Source: Clostridia bacterium
GTDB lineage: Bacteria; Bacillota; DSM-521; Neomoorellales; Neomoorellaceae
Length of the DNA stretch: 5,175 nt
Direction of reading: 5' to 3'
Assembly (NCBI GenBank): GCA_030445875.1
Contig: JASUSX010000157.1
Location: forward strand, 1 to 5,175
Shown here: positions 1 through 5,175 of the stretch, piece after piece
Layout: each line of letters starts with the position of its first letter
Numbering within the stretch: position 1 is the stretch's first letter
Program-made: the position numbers and the translations under genes
Notes under the pieces: generated by a model
What the model was told of the DNA's origin: nothing
Databases searched by the model: none
Seen by the model: only the letters and a program-made list of their open reading frames with translations

Positions 1-156
1 TTTGTTGGTGAGCACGTTGCTGTAGGCGGCCATGACCGCCGGGCTGACGAAGTTCTCTGAGGCGATGAGTTCCAGGTGGGTGCGCTGGCGTTCTAATTCT
101 CCTTGAACAGCCCGGACCAGCTCCGGGTCCACCCGGGCGACTGTTTCTAAATACAT
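1..156 (-). CDS. glyA: Serine hydroxymethyltransferase, N-terminal 52 residues (runs off the left edge)
   Basis: This PLP-dependent cytosolic enzyme interconverts serine plus tetrahydrofolate with glycine plus 5,10-methylene-tetrahydrofolate, the main one-carbon entry point. Only the first 52 codons are present. They contain the family's N-terminal signature [14 protein letters not shown] (residues 28-41) followed by an SNVLTNK segment (46-52), which in full-length enzymes leads into the YAEG stretch. The start is fixed by a TGA in the same frame immediately upstream (157-159), so the ATG at 154-156 is the most upstream possible start. A strong GGAGGGGGT Shine-Dalgarno sequence lies at 163-171. 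A second ATG at 158-160 is in another frame and is not the glyA start. The gene is last in the visible cluster, 179 bases after ywlG, and its leader can form hairpins. The family is certain; the rest of the gene lies outside the window. Confidence 0.96.
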   Translation of the reverse strand, partial: MYLETVARVDPELVRAVQGELERQRTHLELIASENFVSPAVMAAYSNVLTNK

Positions 157-162
157 TCATTT

Positions 163-171
163 ACCCCCTCC
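163..171 (-). promoter_or_regulatory. Ribosome binding site of glyA
   Basis: Minus strand GGAGGGGGT is close to the ideal anti-16S match. The GGAGG core ends 10 bases before the in-frame ATG (154-156) and 6 bases before the out-of-frame ATG (158-160). The ACCC at 179-182 (minus strand) could pair with GGGT at 163-166, or CCCT with AGGG, leaving a loop of 8-12 bases. The site could therefore be partly sequestered. That pairing is weak (about 4 base pairs) and is an inference. Confidence 0.75.
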
Positions 172-219
172 GAAAATAGGGTTCTACCTGAAATGGTTAC
201 TATTAGCGGGCACTTTGCT

Positions 220-252
220 ACCGGCTGGCAGGTACAGACTCCAGGCTCCGGT
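220..252 (-). other. Bulged hairpin in the glyA leader
   Basis: The arms ACCGG (248-252) plus CTGG (241-244) pair with CCAG (225-228) plus CCGGT (220-224), read on the minus strand. They give a 5 bp and a 4 bp helix separated by a 3-base one-sided bulge (245-247), with a 12-base loop (229-240). This is the longest pairing I found in the leader. Its position, about 65-95 bases before the glyA start, is typical of an aptamer or control stem, but no known class is recognised. Confidence 0.45.
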
Positions 253-277
253 GGTTCTCGTTCGTGGCAAGGGCATC

Positions 278-307
278 AGCCCCCATGAGGGGCTTCTTCC
301 CAAGAAG
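278..307 (-). other. Two abutting, mutually overlapping hairpins in the glyA leader
   Basis: On the minus strand, CUUCUU (302-307) pairs with AAGAAG (293-298) across a GGG loop. AGCCCC (289-294) pairs with GGGGCU (278-283) across a 5-base loop. The bases at 293-294 belong to both stems, so full formation of one costs the other two pairs. No run of U follows, so this is not a canonical intrinsic terminator for ywlG. Confidence 0.45.
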
Positions 308-335
308 TCATTTCTCCCCTGCTACTCCCCGCTGC

Positions 336-893
336 TCACTTTCCGGTTCCGTAGACTGCCCTTTCGCCGCCGATGAGGGGGGGCCGCGTCCGCGCTGCCG
401 TGACCGGGGCGCTGCTGATGGCCCTGACCTGCAGGCGGACGGGTACGGCTACCGGCCGCAGGTGCATCCCGATGAGGGTGGCACCGATGTCCAGGCCGGC
501 GTGGGCCTGTACGCTGGCTACCACTACCGGCCGGTACAGGGCCTGGAAAACCGCTGTCGCCAGGGAGCCGCCGGCCTTGGGCGCCGGGACGACGGTTACC
601 ACCGGCAAGCCGTAAAGCCTGGCTGCGCCGGCTTCAATGACCAGTGCCCTGTTCAAATGTTCGCAACACTGGGCCGCGAGGTACACCTGGGCGGCCCTGG
701 TGGCCTGGAGCAGGCCCGCTGCCACAGCCCGGCCTATCTCCAGGGAGGAAGCCGTGCCAATCCGCGCCCCCGTGATCTCGCTGGTGCTACAGCCGGCCAC
801 CAGGATCTGGCCGGGCTGCAGGGCGGCCAGGGTAATCAGTTCTGCCGCGGCCGCTTTAACCGCGGTCGTAATCTGGCTCCAGTCGTCAGCCAT
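336..893 (-). CDS. ywlG: DUF436 / TIGR01440 (UPF0340, YwlG-like) protein of unknown function
   Basis: The protein has 185 residues, close to the roughly 180 of B. subtilis YwlG, so it is full length. Recognisable family blocks are AGCSTSEITGARIG (33-46), a cysteine-bearing QCCEHLNRALV (75-85), a V-PAPKAGGSLA block (102-112) and HAGLDIGATLIGMHL (131-145). The paired cysteines at 76-77, next to Glu78-His79, look like a possible metal or catalytic site, but that is inference. No signal peptide or membrane segment is seen, so it should be cytosolic. The ATG at 891-893 is preceded by GGAGGGG at 899-905, which supports the start. It lies 56 bases after rpiB and 179 before glyA, an order shared with Bacillus. 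The biochemical function is not established to my knowledge, and I assign none. Confidence 0.9.
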   Translation of the reverse strand: MADDWSQITTAVKAAAAELITLAALQPGQILVAGCSTSEITGARIGTASSLEIGRAVAAGLLQATRAAQVYLAAQCCEHLNRALVIEAGAARLYGLPVVTVVPAPKAGGSLATAVFQALYRPVVVASVQAHAGLDIGATLIGMHLRPVAVPVRLQVRAISSAPVTAARTRPPLIGGERAVYGTGK

Positions 894-949
894 CTTTGCC
901 CCTCCTTCAGAAATAGACTTCTACCAGGAGCTACGCGCCGGGTTCCTGC

Positions 950-1414
950 CTACGAGGGGCGTTTGGCGCCGCAGTAGCTATTCTCTATGGCGCTGATTTT
1001 GTCCACCCGGCGGGCGTGGCGGCCGCCGCTGAACTCGGCCGCCAGCCAGGTGGCGACGATGTCTCGCGCCAGGCCTGGCCCGATCACCCGCTCACCCAGG
1101 GTAAGAATATTAGCGTCGTTGTGTTCCCGCGCGGCCCGGGCCGAAAAGGTGTCGTGACACAGGGCAGCACGGATGCCGGGAACCTTGTTGGCGGCAATGC
1201 AGACCCCAATCCCTGTGCCGCAACAGAGGATACCCCGGTCGCACTCGCCCCGCACCACCGCCTCGGCCACTTTACGGGCGTAGTCGGGGTAGTCTACCGA
1301 CCCGGCGTCGTAGGTGCCAAAGTCGTGGTTCTCGATACCCTGCTGGTCCAGGTACTCCTTGATCACGGCTTTGAGGTGAAAACCGCCGTGATCGCTTCCC
1401 AGGGCAATACGCAA
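950..1414 (-). CDS. rpiB: Ribose-5-phosphate isomerase B
   Basis: This RpiB/LacAB-family sugar isomerase interconverts ribose 5-phosphate and ribulose 5-phosphate in the non-oxidative pentose phosphate pathway, in the cytosol. Its 154 residues fit the family's usual 140-155. Visible landmarks are SDHGG (7-11, with Asp8 and His9), the catalytic-cysteine loop CCGTGIG (64-70; Cys65 aligns with the catalytic cysteine of E. coli RpiB), AANK (74-77), the ring-opening region EHNDANIL (97-104, His98) and the phosphate-binding tail GGRHARRVDKI (130-140). About 14 extra residues follow. The start is a TTG (1412-1414): the next codons encode the essential first strand RIALGSDHGG, no ATG or GTG lies in frame just upstream, and GAAGGTG precedes it by 8 bases. 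A strong promoter lies directly upstream, so rpiB is probably the first gene of a sub-operon with ywlG and perhaps glyA. Confidence 0.96.
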   Translation of the reverse strand: MRIALGSDHGGFHLKAVIKEYLDQQGIENHDFGTYDAGSVDYPDYARKVAEAVVRGECDRGILCCGTGIGVCIAANKVPGIRAALCHDTFSARAAREHNDANILTLGERVIGPGLARDIVATWLAAEFSGGRHARRVDKISAIENSYCGAKRPS

Positions 1415-1449
1415 TGTAGCTGCACCTTCTCCCCTGATGGTTAAGTCAC

Positions 1450-1477
1450 ATTAAAATATTCGTCGCCCAAATGTCAA
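1450..1477 (-). promoter_or_regulatory. Sigma-A type promoter upstream of rpiB
   Basis: On the minus strand a perfect -35 hexamer TTGACA (1477-1472) is followed by a 16-base spacer and TTTAAT (1455-1450), which matches the TATAAT consensus at five of six positions. The start of transcription would fall near 1443, giving an rpiB leader of about 30 bases that contains the GAAGGTG ribosome binding site. The stretch is markedly AT-rich against its GC-rich surroundings. It lies in the only sizeable gap between the phosphatase gene and rpiB. The prediction rests on sequence match alone. Confidence 0.7.
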
Positions 1478-1499
1478 ATCCTGCCGGTGGTAATATTTT
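1453..1499. repeat. 8 bp inverted repeat spanning the rpiB promoter
   Basis: AAAATATT at 1453-1460 is the exact reverse complement of AATATTTT at 1492-1499, with 31 bases between the arms. One arm overlaps the -10 region and the other lies upstream of the -35, just after the stop codon of the phosphatase gene. It could be an operator or merely AT-rich promoter composition; the long spacing argues for caution. Confidence 0.3.
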
Positions 1500-1503
1500 T
1501 TCA

Positions 1504-1986
1504 TTATTCACCCTGCCGGGAGCGGTGGTATTTTTCCAGGGCCTGATCTACCAGGCTGGCCAGTTTCCTGGCTGTAGCCCGGTAGACCTCCAGGGGACGG
1601 CCGTAGGGGTCGGGAATATCTTCCTCTGGCCGCGCCTTTCCCCCCTCCTCCCGTACATATCCCTGCAGGGTGAAGGTCTTATCCCTGGCTGCCGGGTAAA
1701 GCTGCTGCAGGTATTCCCGCTGGGAGGCGGTCATGGTTAAGATTACATCCGCGTTCGCGATTAAATCTGCTGTAACCTGCCGGGCGCGGTGGCCCTTTAA
1801 GTCAATCCCCAGCTCGGCCAGGGCCTGGATGGCTTCCGGCGTGGCTGGGTCCCCTTCCCGGGCAGCCAGGCCGGCCGAAGGGAGGGCCACATTTAAGCCC
1901 CGTTCTTCCATCCACCGGGCGCCCAGGGCCGCCGCCATGGGGCTGCGGCAGGTATTACCGGTACAAACGAAGAGGATGCCGGACAT
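1504..1986 (-). CDS. ywlE: Low-molecular-weight phosphatase, YwlE-like, probable protein-arginine phosphatase
   Basis: The cytosolic LMW-PTP fold is shown by the N-terminal P-loop VCTGNTCRSP (7-16), which is the CX5R signature with nucleophile Cys8 and Arg14. The general-acid loop DPYG (126-129, Asp126) also fits. Length, 160 residues, is normal. In B. subtilis YwlE the threonine in the GNT part of the P-loop (Thr11) favours phospho-arginine, whereas classical tyrosine phosphatases usually have isoleucine there. Here the equivalent is Thr12, so arginine phosphatase is the better guess than tyrosine phosphatase. That would oppose an McsB-type arginine kinase, which is not in this window. The ATG (1984-1986) lies 3 bases after the mntP stop, with GGGGGT inside the mntP end as ribosome binding site, so translation is probably coupled. 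The gene ends in TAA with a TGA immediately after it in the same frame. Confidence 0.92.
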   Translation of the reverse strand: MSGILFVCTGNTCRSPMAAALGARWMEERGLNVALPSAGLAAREGDPATPEAIQALAELGIDLKGHRARQVTADLIANADVILTMTASQREYLQQLYPAARDKTFTLQGYVREEGGKARPEEDIPDPYGRPLEVYRATARKLASLVDQALEKYHRSRQGE

Positions 1987-1989
1987 GGC

Positions 1990-2574
1990 CTATACCCCCA
2001 TTAACATTTTCACACCTATGGCCACCAGGACAATACCGCCAGCGATCTCCGCCCGGTTGCCCAGGTAGGCGCCCAGGCGCCGGCCGGCGACGAGCCCCAG
2101 GGCGGTCATGGTCCCGGCAATGAAGCCCATGGTCAGGACCGTCAGGGGGACATTGACGCTGATGGCCCCCAGGCCAAAACCGACACTCAGGGCATCCAGG
2201 CTCACACTTCCGGCCAGGAGCAGGATGGCCATCAGGCCTTCGACCACCCCTCCCTGACCGGGCAGGATCTGAAAAACCCGGCCGGCCAGGCTGCCTGCTT
2301 GCCTCCGGTGCTCAAAGGCCTCCCAGAGCATCAGGCCCCCGATGCCAGCCAGGACCAGGGCGCCGATGATGGCCGCTACCTGCCCCAGGAGCCGTCCCAG
2401 GAGCAGGCCCAGGTAAAGACCCGTCAGGGGCATGACAATATGGAAGATGCCCACCGTGCCGGCAAAGAGTATGGCCCGCCGGCCCCGGAGGCCCCCCAGG
2501 GCCAGGCCGGTGGCCAGGGAAAAGGCGTCGGTCCCCAGGGCCATGGCTACCAGGATTAAGCCTACAGGCTCCAT
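1990..2574 (-). CDS. mntP: MntP-family manganese efflux pump
   Basis: This 194-residue integral membrane protein belongs to the MntP/YebN (formerly DUF204) family, exporters of Mn2+ from the cytosol. Length is close to the 188 of E. coli MntP. Hydrophobic segments at roughly 3-24, 34-58, 65-86, 112-134, 136-161 and 175-193 give six predicted membrane helices in two related halves. Each half has the expected conserved aspartate: Asp16 in ALGTDAFSLATGLALG and Asp127 in SVSLDALSVGFGLG. The cytoplasmic-type loop HRRQAGSLAGR (89-99) is basic. The ATG at 2572-2574 follows GGGGGT, and sua5 ends only 14 bases upstream, so there is no room for a manganese-sensing yybP-ykoY leader and expression should follow the operon. 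B. subtilis has the homologous gene (ywlD) at the same place. Substrate is inferred from family membership. Confidence 0.9.
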   Translation of the reverse strand: MEPVGLILVAMALGTDAFSLATGLALGGLRGRRAILFAGTVGIFHIVMPLTGLYLGLLLGRLLGQVAAIIGALVLAGIGGLMLWEAFEHRRQAGSLAGRVFQILPGQGGVVEGLMAILLLAGSVSLDALSVGFGLGAISVNVPLTVLTMGFIAGTMTALGLVAGRRLGAYLGNRAEIAGGIVLVAIGVKMLMGV

Positions 2575-2588
2575 TTCTTAAACCCCCG

Positions 2589-3653
2589 TTACGCCTGGAT
2601 AATCCGGTTGGCTGCCGATTTACGCAGGCGGTTCATAATGGCCAGGCCCAATCCTTCCTCCGCAATGGCTTCGGCCAGGATAACATCGGCCTGGTGGCGG
2701 TCGCAGTTCCGCAAGGCGCTGAAGAGGTTGGCGGCAATAGTCGCCGGCTGGGAGCGGCTGCCTAAAATCTCCAGGTAATCAGGCCGGGGTTCCTGCTCAT
2801 ACGCGGGGGCCGTTTCCCTGGTCGCCAGGACGGCTACCCGGCGGCCCGTTCGCTGCCAGGTAGCCACCAGCGCGCGCGTTTTGGCCGTCACCCGGTCCAG
2901 TTCGCCGGCCACAAGGTAGACTTCCCCCCGCGGGGCATAGTGTTTATACTTCATCCCCGGCGCCCGCGGCCGCGCTACCTGGCTGCCCCTGACCGCCGGG
3001 TCAATGGCCACCTCCCCCAGGACAGCCTGGAGGTCCTCATAGGTAATGCCGCCGGGCCGCAAGATGGTAGGGACCGGGACAGTGAGGTCCAGGACAGTGG
3101 ATTCCAGCCCTACCATGGCCGGGCCGCCATCGACGACGGCGTCGATCTTACCCCGCAGGTCTTTCAGCACATGCCGGCCGGTGGTCGGGCTGGGCCGGCC
3201 GGAGGTATTGGCGCTGGGCGCGGCTATAGGCAGGCGGGCGGCCCGGATGAGGGCCTGGGCTACCGGGTGGGAAGGCATACGGATCCCCACCGTGTCCAGG
3301 CCGGCGGTAACGATATCCGGGACAACCTCGCTGCGCGGCAGGATCAGGGTAAGGGGGCCGGGCCAGAAGCGCTGCATGAGCAGGTTCGCCCGCGGCGGCA
3401 GGTAAGCCACCAGGGCTTTAATATCCCGGAAACTGGCGATATGGACAATGAGGGGGTTATCGGCCGGCCGGCCCTTGGCAGCGAAGATGCGCCGCACCGC
3501 ACGGCTGTCCAGGGCGTTGGCCCCCAGGCCGTAGACCGTTTCCGTGGGGAAGGCTACCACCCCGCCCCGGTTTAAGATGCGGGCTGCCAGGCGGATCTTG
3601 TGGAGTTCCGGTACCAGGGGATCTATTTTTAAGTACTTCGTCCGTTTAACCAC
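2589..3653 (-). CDS. ywlC: L-threonylcarbamoyladenylate synthase, Sua5/YwlC type
   Basis: This cytosolic enzyme makes threonylcarbamoyl-AMP from threonine, bicarbonate and ATP, the first step of t6A at position 37 of ANN-decoding tRNAs. With a GTG start at 3651-3653 it has 354 residues, near the 346 of B. subtilis YwlC. The YrdC domain (about 18-210) shows FPTETVYGLGANA (35-47), KGRPADNPLIVHI (60-72) and PSANTSGRPSPT (146-157). The linker has the Sua5 motif PGMKYKHYAP (232-241), and the C-terminal Sua5 domain runs to the end with GLGLAIMNRLRK (334-345). The same frame stays open to 3737 inside prmC, but starting there adds 28 residues unlike the family. The chosen GTG has AAAGGGG 5 bases upstream and GAGGTG 12 bases upstream, and the protein then begins MVKRTKYLKID, as expected. 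It lies 37 bases after prmC. Confidence 0.95.
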   Translation of the reverse strand: MVKRTKYLKIDPLVPELHKIRLAARILNRGGVVAFPTETVYGLGANALDSRAVRRIFAAKGRPADNPLIVHIASFRDIKALVAYLPPRANLLMQRFWPGPLTLILPRSEVVPDIVTAGLDTVGIRMPSHPVAQALIRAARLPIAAPSANTSGRPSPTTGRHVLKDLRGKIDAVVDGGPAMVGLESTVLDLTVPVPTILRPGGITYEDLQAVLGEVAIDPAVRGSQVARPRAPGMKYKHYAPRGEVYLVAGELDRVTAKTRALVATWQRTGRRVAVLATRETAPAYEQEPRPDYLEILGSRSQPATIAANLFSALRNCDRHQADVILAEAIAEEGLGLAIMNRLRKSAANRIIQA

Positions 3654-3658
3654 AGGTA

Positions 3659-3671
3659 CCCCTTTCACCTC
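3659..3671 (-). promoter_or_regulatory. Ribosome binding site that decides the sua5 GTG start
   Basis: Minus strand GAGGTGAAAGGGG offers two Shine-Dalgarno-like cores, 12 and 5 bases before the GTG at 3651-3653. The alternative GTG at 3666-3668 lies inside this stretch and has no purine-rich site at a suitable distance. The ATG at 3735-3737 would sit inside the prmC coding end. Confidence 0.6.
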
Positions 3672-3690
3672 TATGTATTTCGCTCCGTTT

Positions 3691-4554
3691 TTATTCTTCC
3701 CGGCGTAAGGCCAGGAAGCAACGATCGCGGCCGCCATAATCGGGCAGGACCACCATTTCCCGGTAAGCGCCGGCCCGGGCGGCCAGTTCCAGCAGGGCCG
3801 GTCCCTGGTTAGAGCCTATCTCCAGGGCCAGCAGCCCCGCGGCCTTCAGCACCTGCGGCGCCCCGGCTAAAAGCACCCGGTAGGCGTCCAGGCCGTCGGC
3901 GCCGCCGTCCAGGGCCAGGCGCGGCTCGGCCCGGACCTCCGGCGGCAGCTCGTCCAGCTCAGCGGTGGGTATGTAGGGGGGGTTGGCTACCAGGGCATCC
4001 AGGGCGAGGCCCTGCAGGGGGGTTAAAAAATCACCCTGGAAAAAGGTAACCCGGCCGGCCAGGCCCAGGTTGCAGGCGTTTTGCCTGGCTATCGCCAGGG
4101 CCGCCGGGCTTAATTCCGTGGCGTAAACGATGGCCCGGGGCAGGTAATGGGCCAAGCTCAAGGCTATGGCCCCGCTGCCCGTACCGCAGTCGGCGATGGT
4201 ATGGCTCCCGGCGGGGTCCAGGCGCTGCAGGACAGCCTCGACCACTACCTCCGTATCCTGGCGAGGGATTAAGACGGCCGGGGTGACCTTGAATTCCAGG
4301 GACATAAACTCCTGCCTGCCAGTCAGGTACTGGAGGGGATAACCGGCGGCGCGGCGCGCTACGGCCGGCCAGAACCTGGCCGCCGCGGCCGGCGCCAGTT
4401 CCTCCCCTGGCCGGGCCAGGAGCCCGGGCCGGGTGTAACCCCCCGCCCAGGCCAGAAGGACCTCCGCCTCCAGGCGGGGCCGCGACACCCCTGCCGCCGC
4501 CAGCTTTAGCCGCGCTTTCTCTAAAGCTTCCTGCAGGGTCAAAGCCAGCTTCAT
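3691..4554 (-). CDS. prmC: Peptide chain release factor N5-glutamine methyltransferase
   Basis: This cytosolic SAM-dependent enzyme methylates the glutamine of the GGQ motif in release factors RF1 and RF2, which improves peptide release. The 287 residues match the usual 275-290. An N-terminal helical substrate-binding domain (about 1-75) is followed by LIPRQDTE (95-102), the SAM-binding motif [15 protein letters not shown] (121-135), an acidic residue at the next strand end (TELSP, 146-150) and the catalytic NPPYIP (191-196). Its start ATG overlaps the prfA stop as ATGA, so it is translationally coupled to the gene for its own substrate. GGAGG sits only one base before this ATG, which is unusually close. 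A TTG at codon 5 would give a typical PrmC N-terminus (MTLQEAL) but has a 13-base spacing, so the exact start is uncertain by four residues. Confidence 0.97.
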   Translation of the reverse strand: MKLALTLQEALEKARLKLAAAGVSRPRLEAEVLLAWAGGYTRPGLLARPGEELAPAAAARFWPAVARRAAGYPLQYLTGRQEFMSLEFKVTPAVLIPRQDTEVVVEAVLQRLDPAGSHTIADCGTGSGAIALSLAHYLPRAIVYATELSPAALAIARQNACNLGLAGRVTFFQGDFLTPLQGLALDALVANPPYIPTAELDELPPEVRAEPRLALDGGADGLDAYRVLLAGAPQVLKAAGLLALEIGSNQGPALLELAARAGAYREMVVLPDYGGRDRCFLALRREE

Positions 4555-5175
4555 GCCTCCATATTCTTCAACCGCTCGGCCTGGTCACTGGTAACCAGGG
4601 CGTCGATGATCTCATCCAGGTCCCCGTCCAGGACCACATCCAGGTGGTGCAGGGTCAGGCCGATGCGGTGGTCAGTCACCCGGTTCTGGGGGAAATTGTA
4701 AGTGCGGATGCGTTCGCTGCGGTCGCCGCTGCCGACCTGGGAACGCCTTTCGGCCGCCAGCTCGCCCTCTTGCTCGGCCCGGGCCATATCCAATAGGCGC
4801 GCCCGCAGGACCTTCAGGGCCTTCTCTTTATTCTTCAGCTGGGACTTTTCGTCCTGGCAGGAGACCACCAGGCCCGTAGGCAGGTGGGTTACCCGCACCG
4901 CCGAGTAGGTAGTGTTGACGGACTGGCCGCCGGGACCGCTGGAGCAAAAGATATCGATCCGCAGGTCCTCGGGGTTAATGGCCACATCCACTTCTTCCGC
5001 TTCCGGCAGGACGGCCACCGTAGCCGTGGAGGTGTGGATGCGCCCGCCGGACTCGGTGGTAGGGATGCGCTGCACCCGGTGGACGCCGCTTTCAAACTTC
5101 CGGCGGCTGTAGACCCCCTGGCCTTCGATCTGGACGATAATTTCCTTGAAACCGCCCAGCTCGGTAGGGTGGGCG
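4551..5175 (-). CDS. prfA: Peptide chain release factor 1, C-terminal 207 residues (upstream part outside the window)
   Basis: RF1 recognises UAA and UAG in the ribosomal A site and triggers peptide hydrolysis. The reading frame runs in from the right edge (first whole codon 5172-5174). It encodes the final 207 of an expected roughly 355 residues, so the N-terminal domain and most of the codon-recognition domain are missing. Visible landmarks are the run from [19 protein letters not shown] through [12 protein letters not shown], then the catalytic loop [10 protein letters not shown] with the GGQ tripeptide whose glutamine PrmC methylates. The Lys/Arg-rich helix [17 protein letters not shown] and the C-terminal [13 protein letters not shown] segment follow. 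The sequence continues without a start at the edge; the GTG at 5073-5075 is an internal valine codon of HRVQRIP, not a start. The stop TGA overlaps the prmC start. Confidence 0.97.
   Translation of the reverse strand, partial: AHPTELGGFKEIIVQIEGQGVYSRRKFESGVHRVQRIPTTESGGRIHTSTATVAVLPEAEEVDVAINPEDLRIDIFCSSGPGGQSVNTTYSAVRVTHLPTGLVVSCQDEKSQLKNKEKALKVLRARLLDMARAEQEGELAAERRSQVGSGDRSERIRTYNFPQNRVTDHRIGLTLHHLDVVLDGDLDEIIDALVTSDQAERLKNMEA

Larger units (their letters stand above)
157..335 (-). promoter_or_regulatory. Structured 5' leader of glyA, possible cis-regulatory RNA of unknown class
   Basis: This 179-base gap has no convincing ORF and is the longest non-coding stretch in the window. On the minus strand it contains, in order: CUUCUU-GGG-AAGAAG (6 bp stem, 293-307); AGCCCC-UCAUG-GGGGCU (6 bp stem, 278-294, sharing two bases with the first stem, so the two compete at that edge); and ACCGG-(AGC bulge)-CUGG-12-base loop-CCAG-CCGGU (9 bp in two parts, 220-252). 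An A/U-richer stretch with the ribosome binding site follows. I see no U-tract after any hairpin, so a classical attenuator is not evident and any control would more likely act on translation. I could not match it to the T-box, glycine, ZTP, THF or SAM riboswitch consensus as I remember them. I also see no good -35/-10 pair, so glyA may be read from upstream. Confidence 0.45.

Noticed and set aside
260..300. Resemblance of the stem plus UGAUG stretch in the glyA leader to the 3' half of a fluoride riboswitch
   Set aside because: The required upstream hairpin with its conserved loop and the pseudoknot partner are not found, and glyA is not a fluoride-response gene.
278..307. Possible intrinsic terminator after ywlG
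   Set aside because: The stems are good but no run of U follows either of them on the minus strand, so it does not meet the usual pattern.
264..977. Long plus-strand ORF (237 codons) across the ywlG-rpiB region
   Set aside because: It lies antisense to ywlG and the rpiB end, has low-complexity Gly/Arg/Pro-rich translation with no recognisable domain, and both genes beneath it match known families over full length. It is a GC-rich frame shadow.
1016..1444. Plus-strand ORF of 142 codons opposite rpiB
   Set aside because: It is antisense to a clearly conserved RpiB, with no ribosome binding site and no recognisable motif.
1984..1992. Very short gap between mntP and the phosphatase as a possible frameshift fusion
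   Set aside because: Both proteins are full length with intact ends, and the TAG-GCC-ATG arrangement with an internal ribosome binding site is ordinary translational coupling.
2061..2554. Strong, one-sided excess of CCAGG (CCTGG on the coding strand) in mntP: I counted 17 copies on the plus strand and saw no CCTGG there
   Set aside because: It looked like a strand-biased signal or methylation motif. All 17 copies, however, fall in the same codon phase, as an in-frame CTG leucine codon preceded by C and followed by G. CTG preference and C-ending codons in a Leu/Gly/Ala/Val-rich membrane protein explain it.
2940..3575. Long plus-strand ORF (211 codons) within sua5
   Set aside because: It is fully antisense to the conserved YrdC domain of Sua5. 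The translation is Gly/Arg/Pro/Asp-rich with no family features, as expected from high GC.
3654..3737. Longer Sua5 start at the ATG 3735-3737
   Set aside because: It would overlap the prmC 3' end by 47 bases and add 28 residues with no family similarity. The GTG at 3651-3653 has suitable ribosome binding sites and gives a normal N-terminus.
1..5175. Search for mobile elements, CRISPR arrays, tRNA/rRNA genes, toxin-antitoxin or defence genes
   Set aside because: None seen by eye. The window is fully accounted for by conserved housekeeping genes and short gaps.

Overview
The window is a compact, GC-rich, single-strand bacterial gene cluster. Every gene I can support lies on the minus strand, so transcription runs from position 5175 towards 1. 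In that direction the order is prfA (3' part), prmC, sua5/ywlC, a mntP-family gene, a low-molecular-weight phosphatase of ywlE type, rpiB, a DUF436/TIGR01440 gene (ywlG) and glyA (5' part). From memory this matches the Bacillus subtilis prfA-prmC-ywlC-ywlD-ywlE-ywlF-ywlG-glyA neighbourhood, so the source is a Firmicute. GC richness, heavy CTG use for leucine and the protein sequences suggest a thermophilic Clostridia-type organism such as Moorella. That genus-level call is an inference and was not checked by any search.

Region by region: 5174-4551 is the C-terminal part of peptide chain release factor 1. It overlaps by 4 bases (ATGA) with prmC (4554-3691), the methyltransferase that modifies the release-factor GGQ glutamine. 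After 37 bases comes sua5 (3653-2589, GTG start), which makes threonylcarbamoyl-adenylate for tRNA t6A. mntP (2574-1990) follows after 14 bases, and the YwlE-like phosphatase (1986-1504) after 3 bases. An 89-base AT-rich gap (1415-1503) then holds a strong sigma-A-type promoter. It reads into rpiB (1414-950, TTG start), ywlG (893-336) and, after a 179-base leader able to form hairpins, glyA (156 to beyond position 1).

The first two genes act together on translation termination and Sua5 acts on tRNA modification. The rest are metal homeostasis, protein (arginine) dephosphorylation, pentose phosphate and one-carbon functions. The cluster is housekeeping in character: I see no mobile element, CRISPR array, RNA gene, toxin-antitoxin pair or defence system. 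The items most worth a second look are the structured glyA leader, the internal rpiB promoter with its flanking inverted repeat, and the phosphatase P-loop that carries the arginine-phosphatase threonine.
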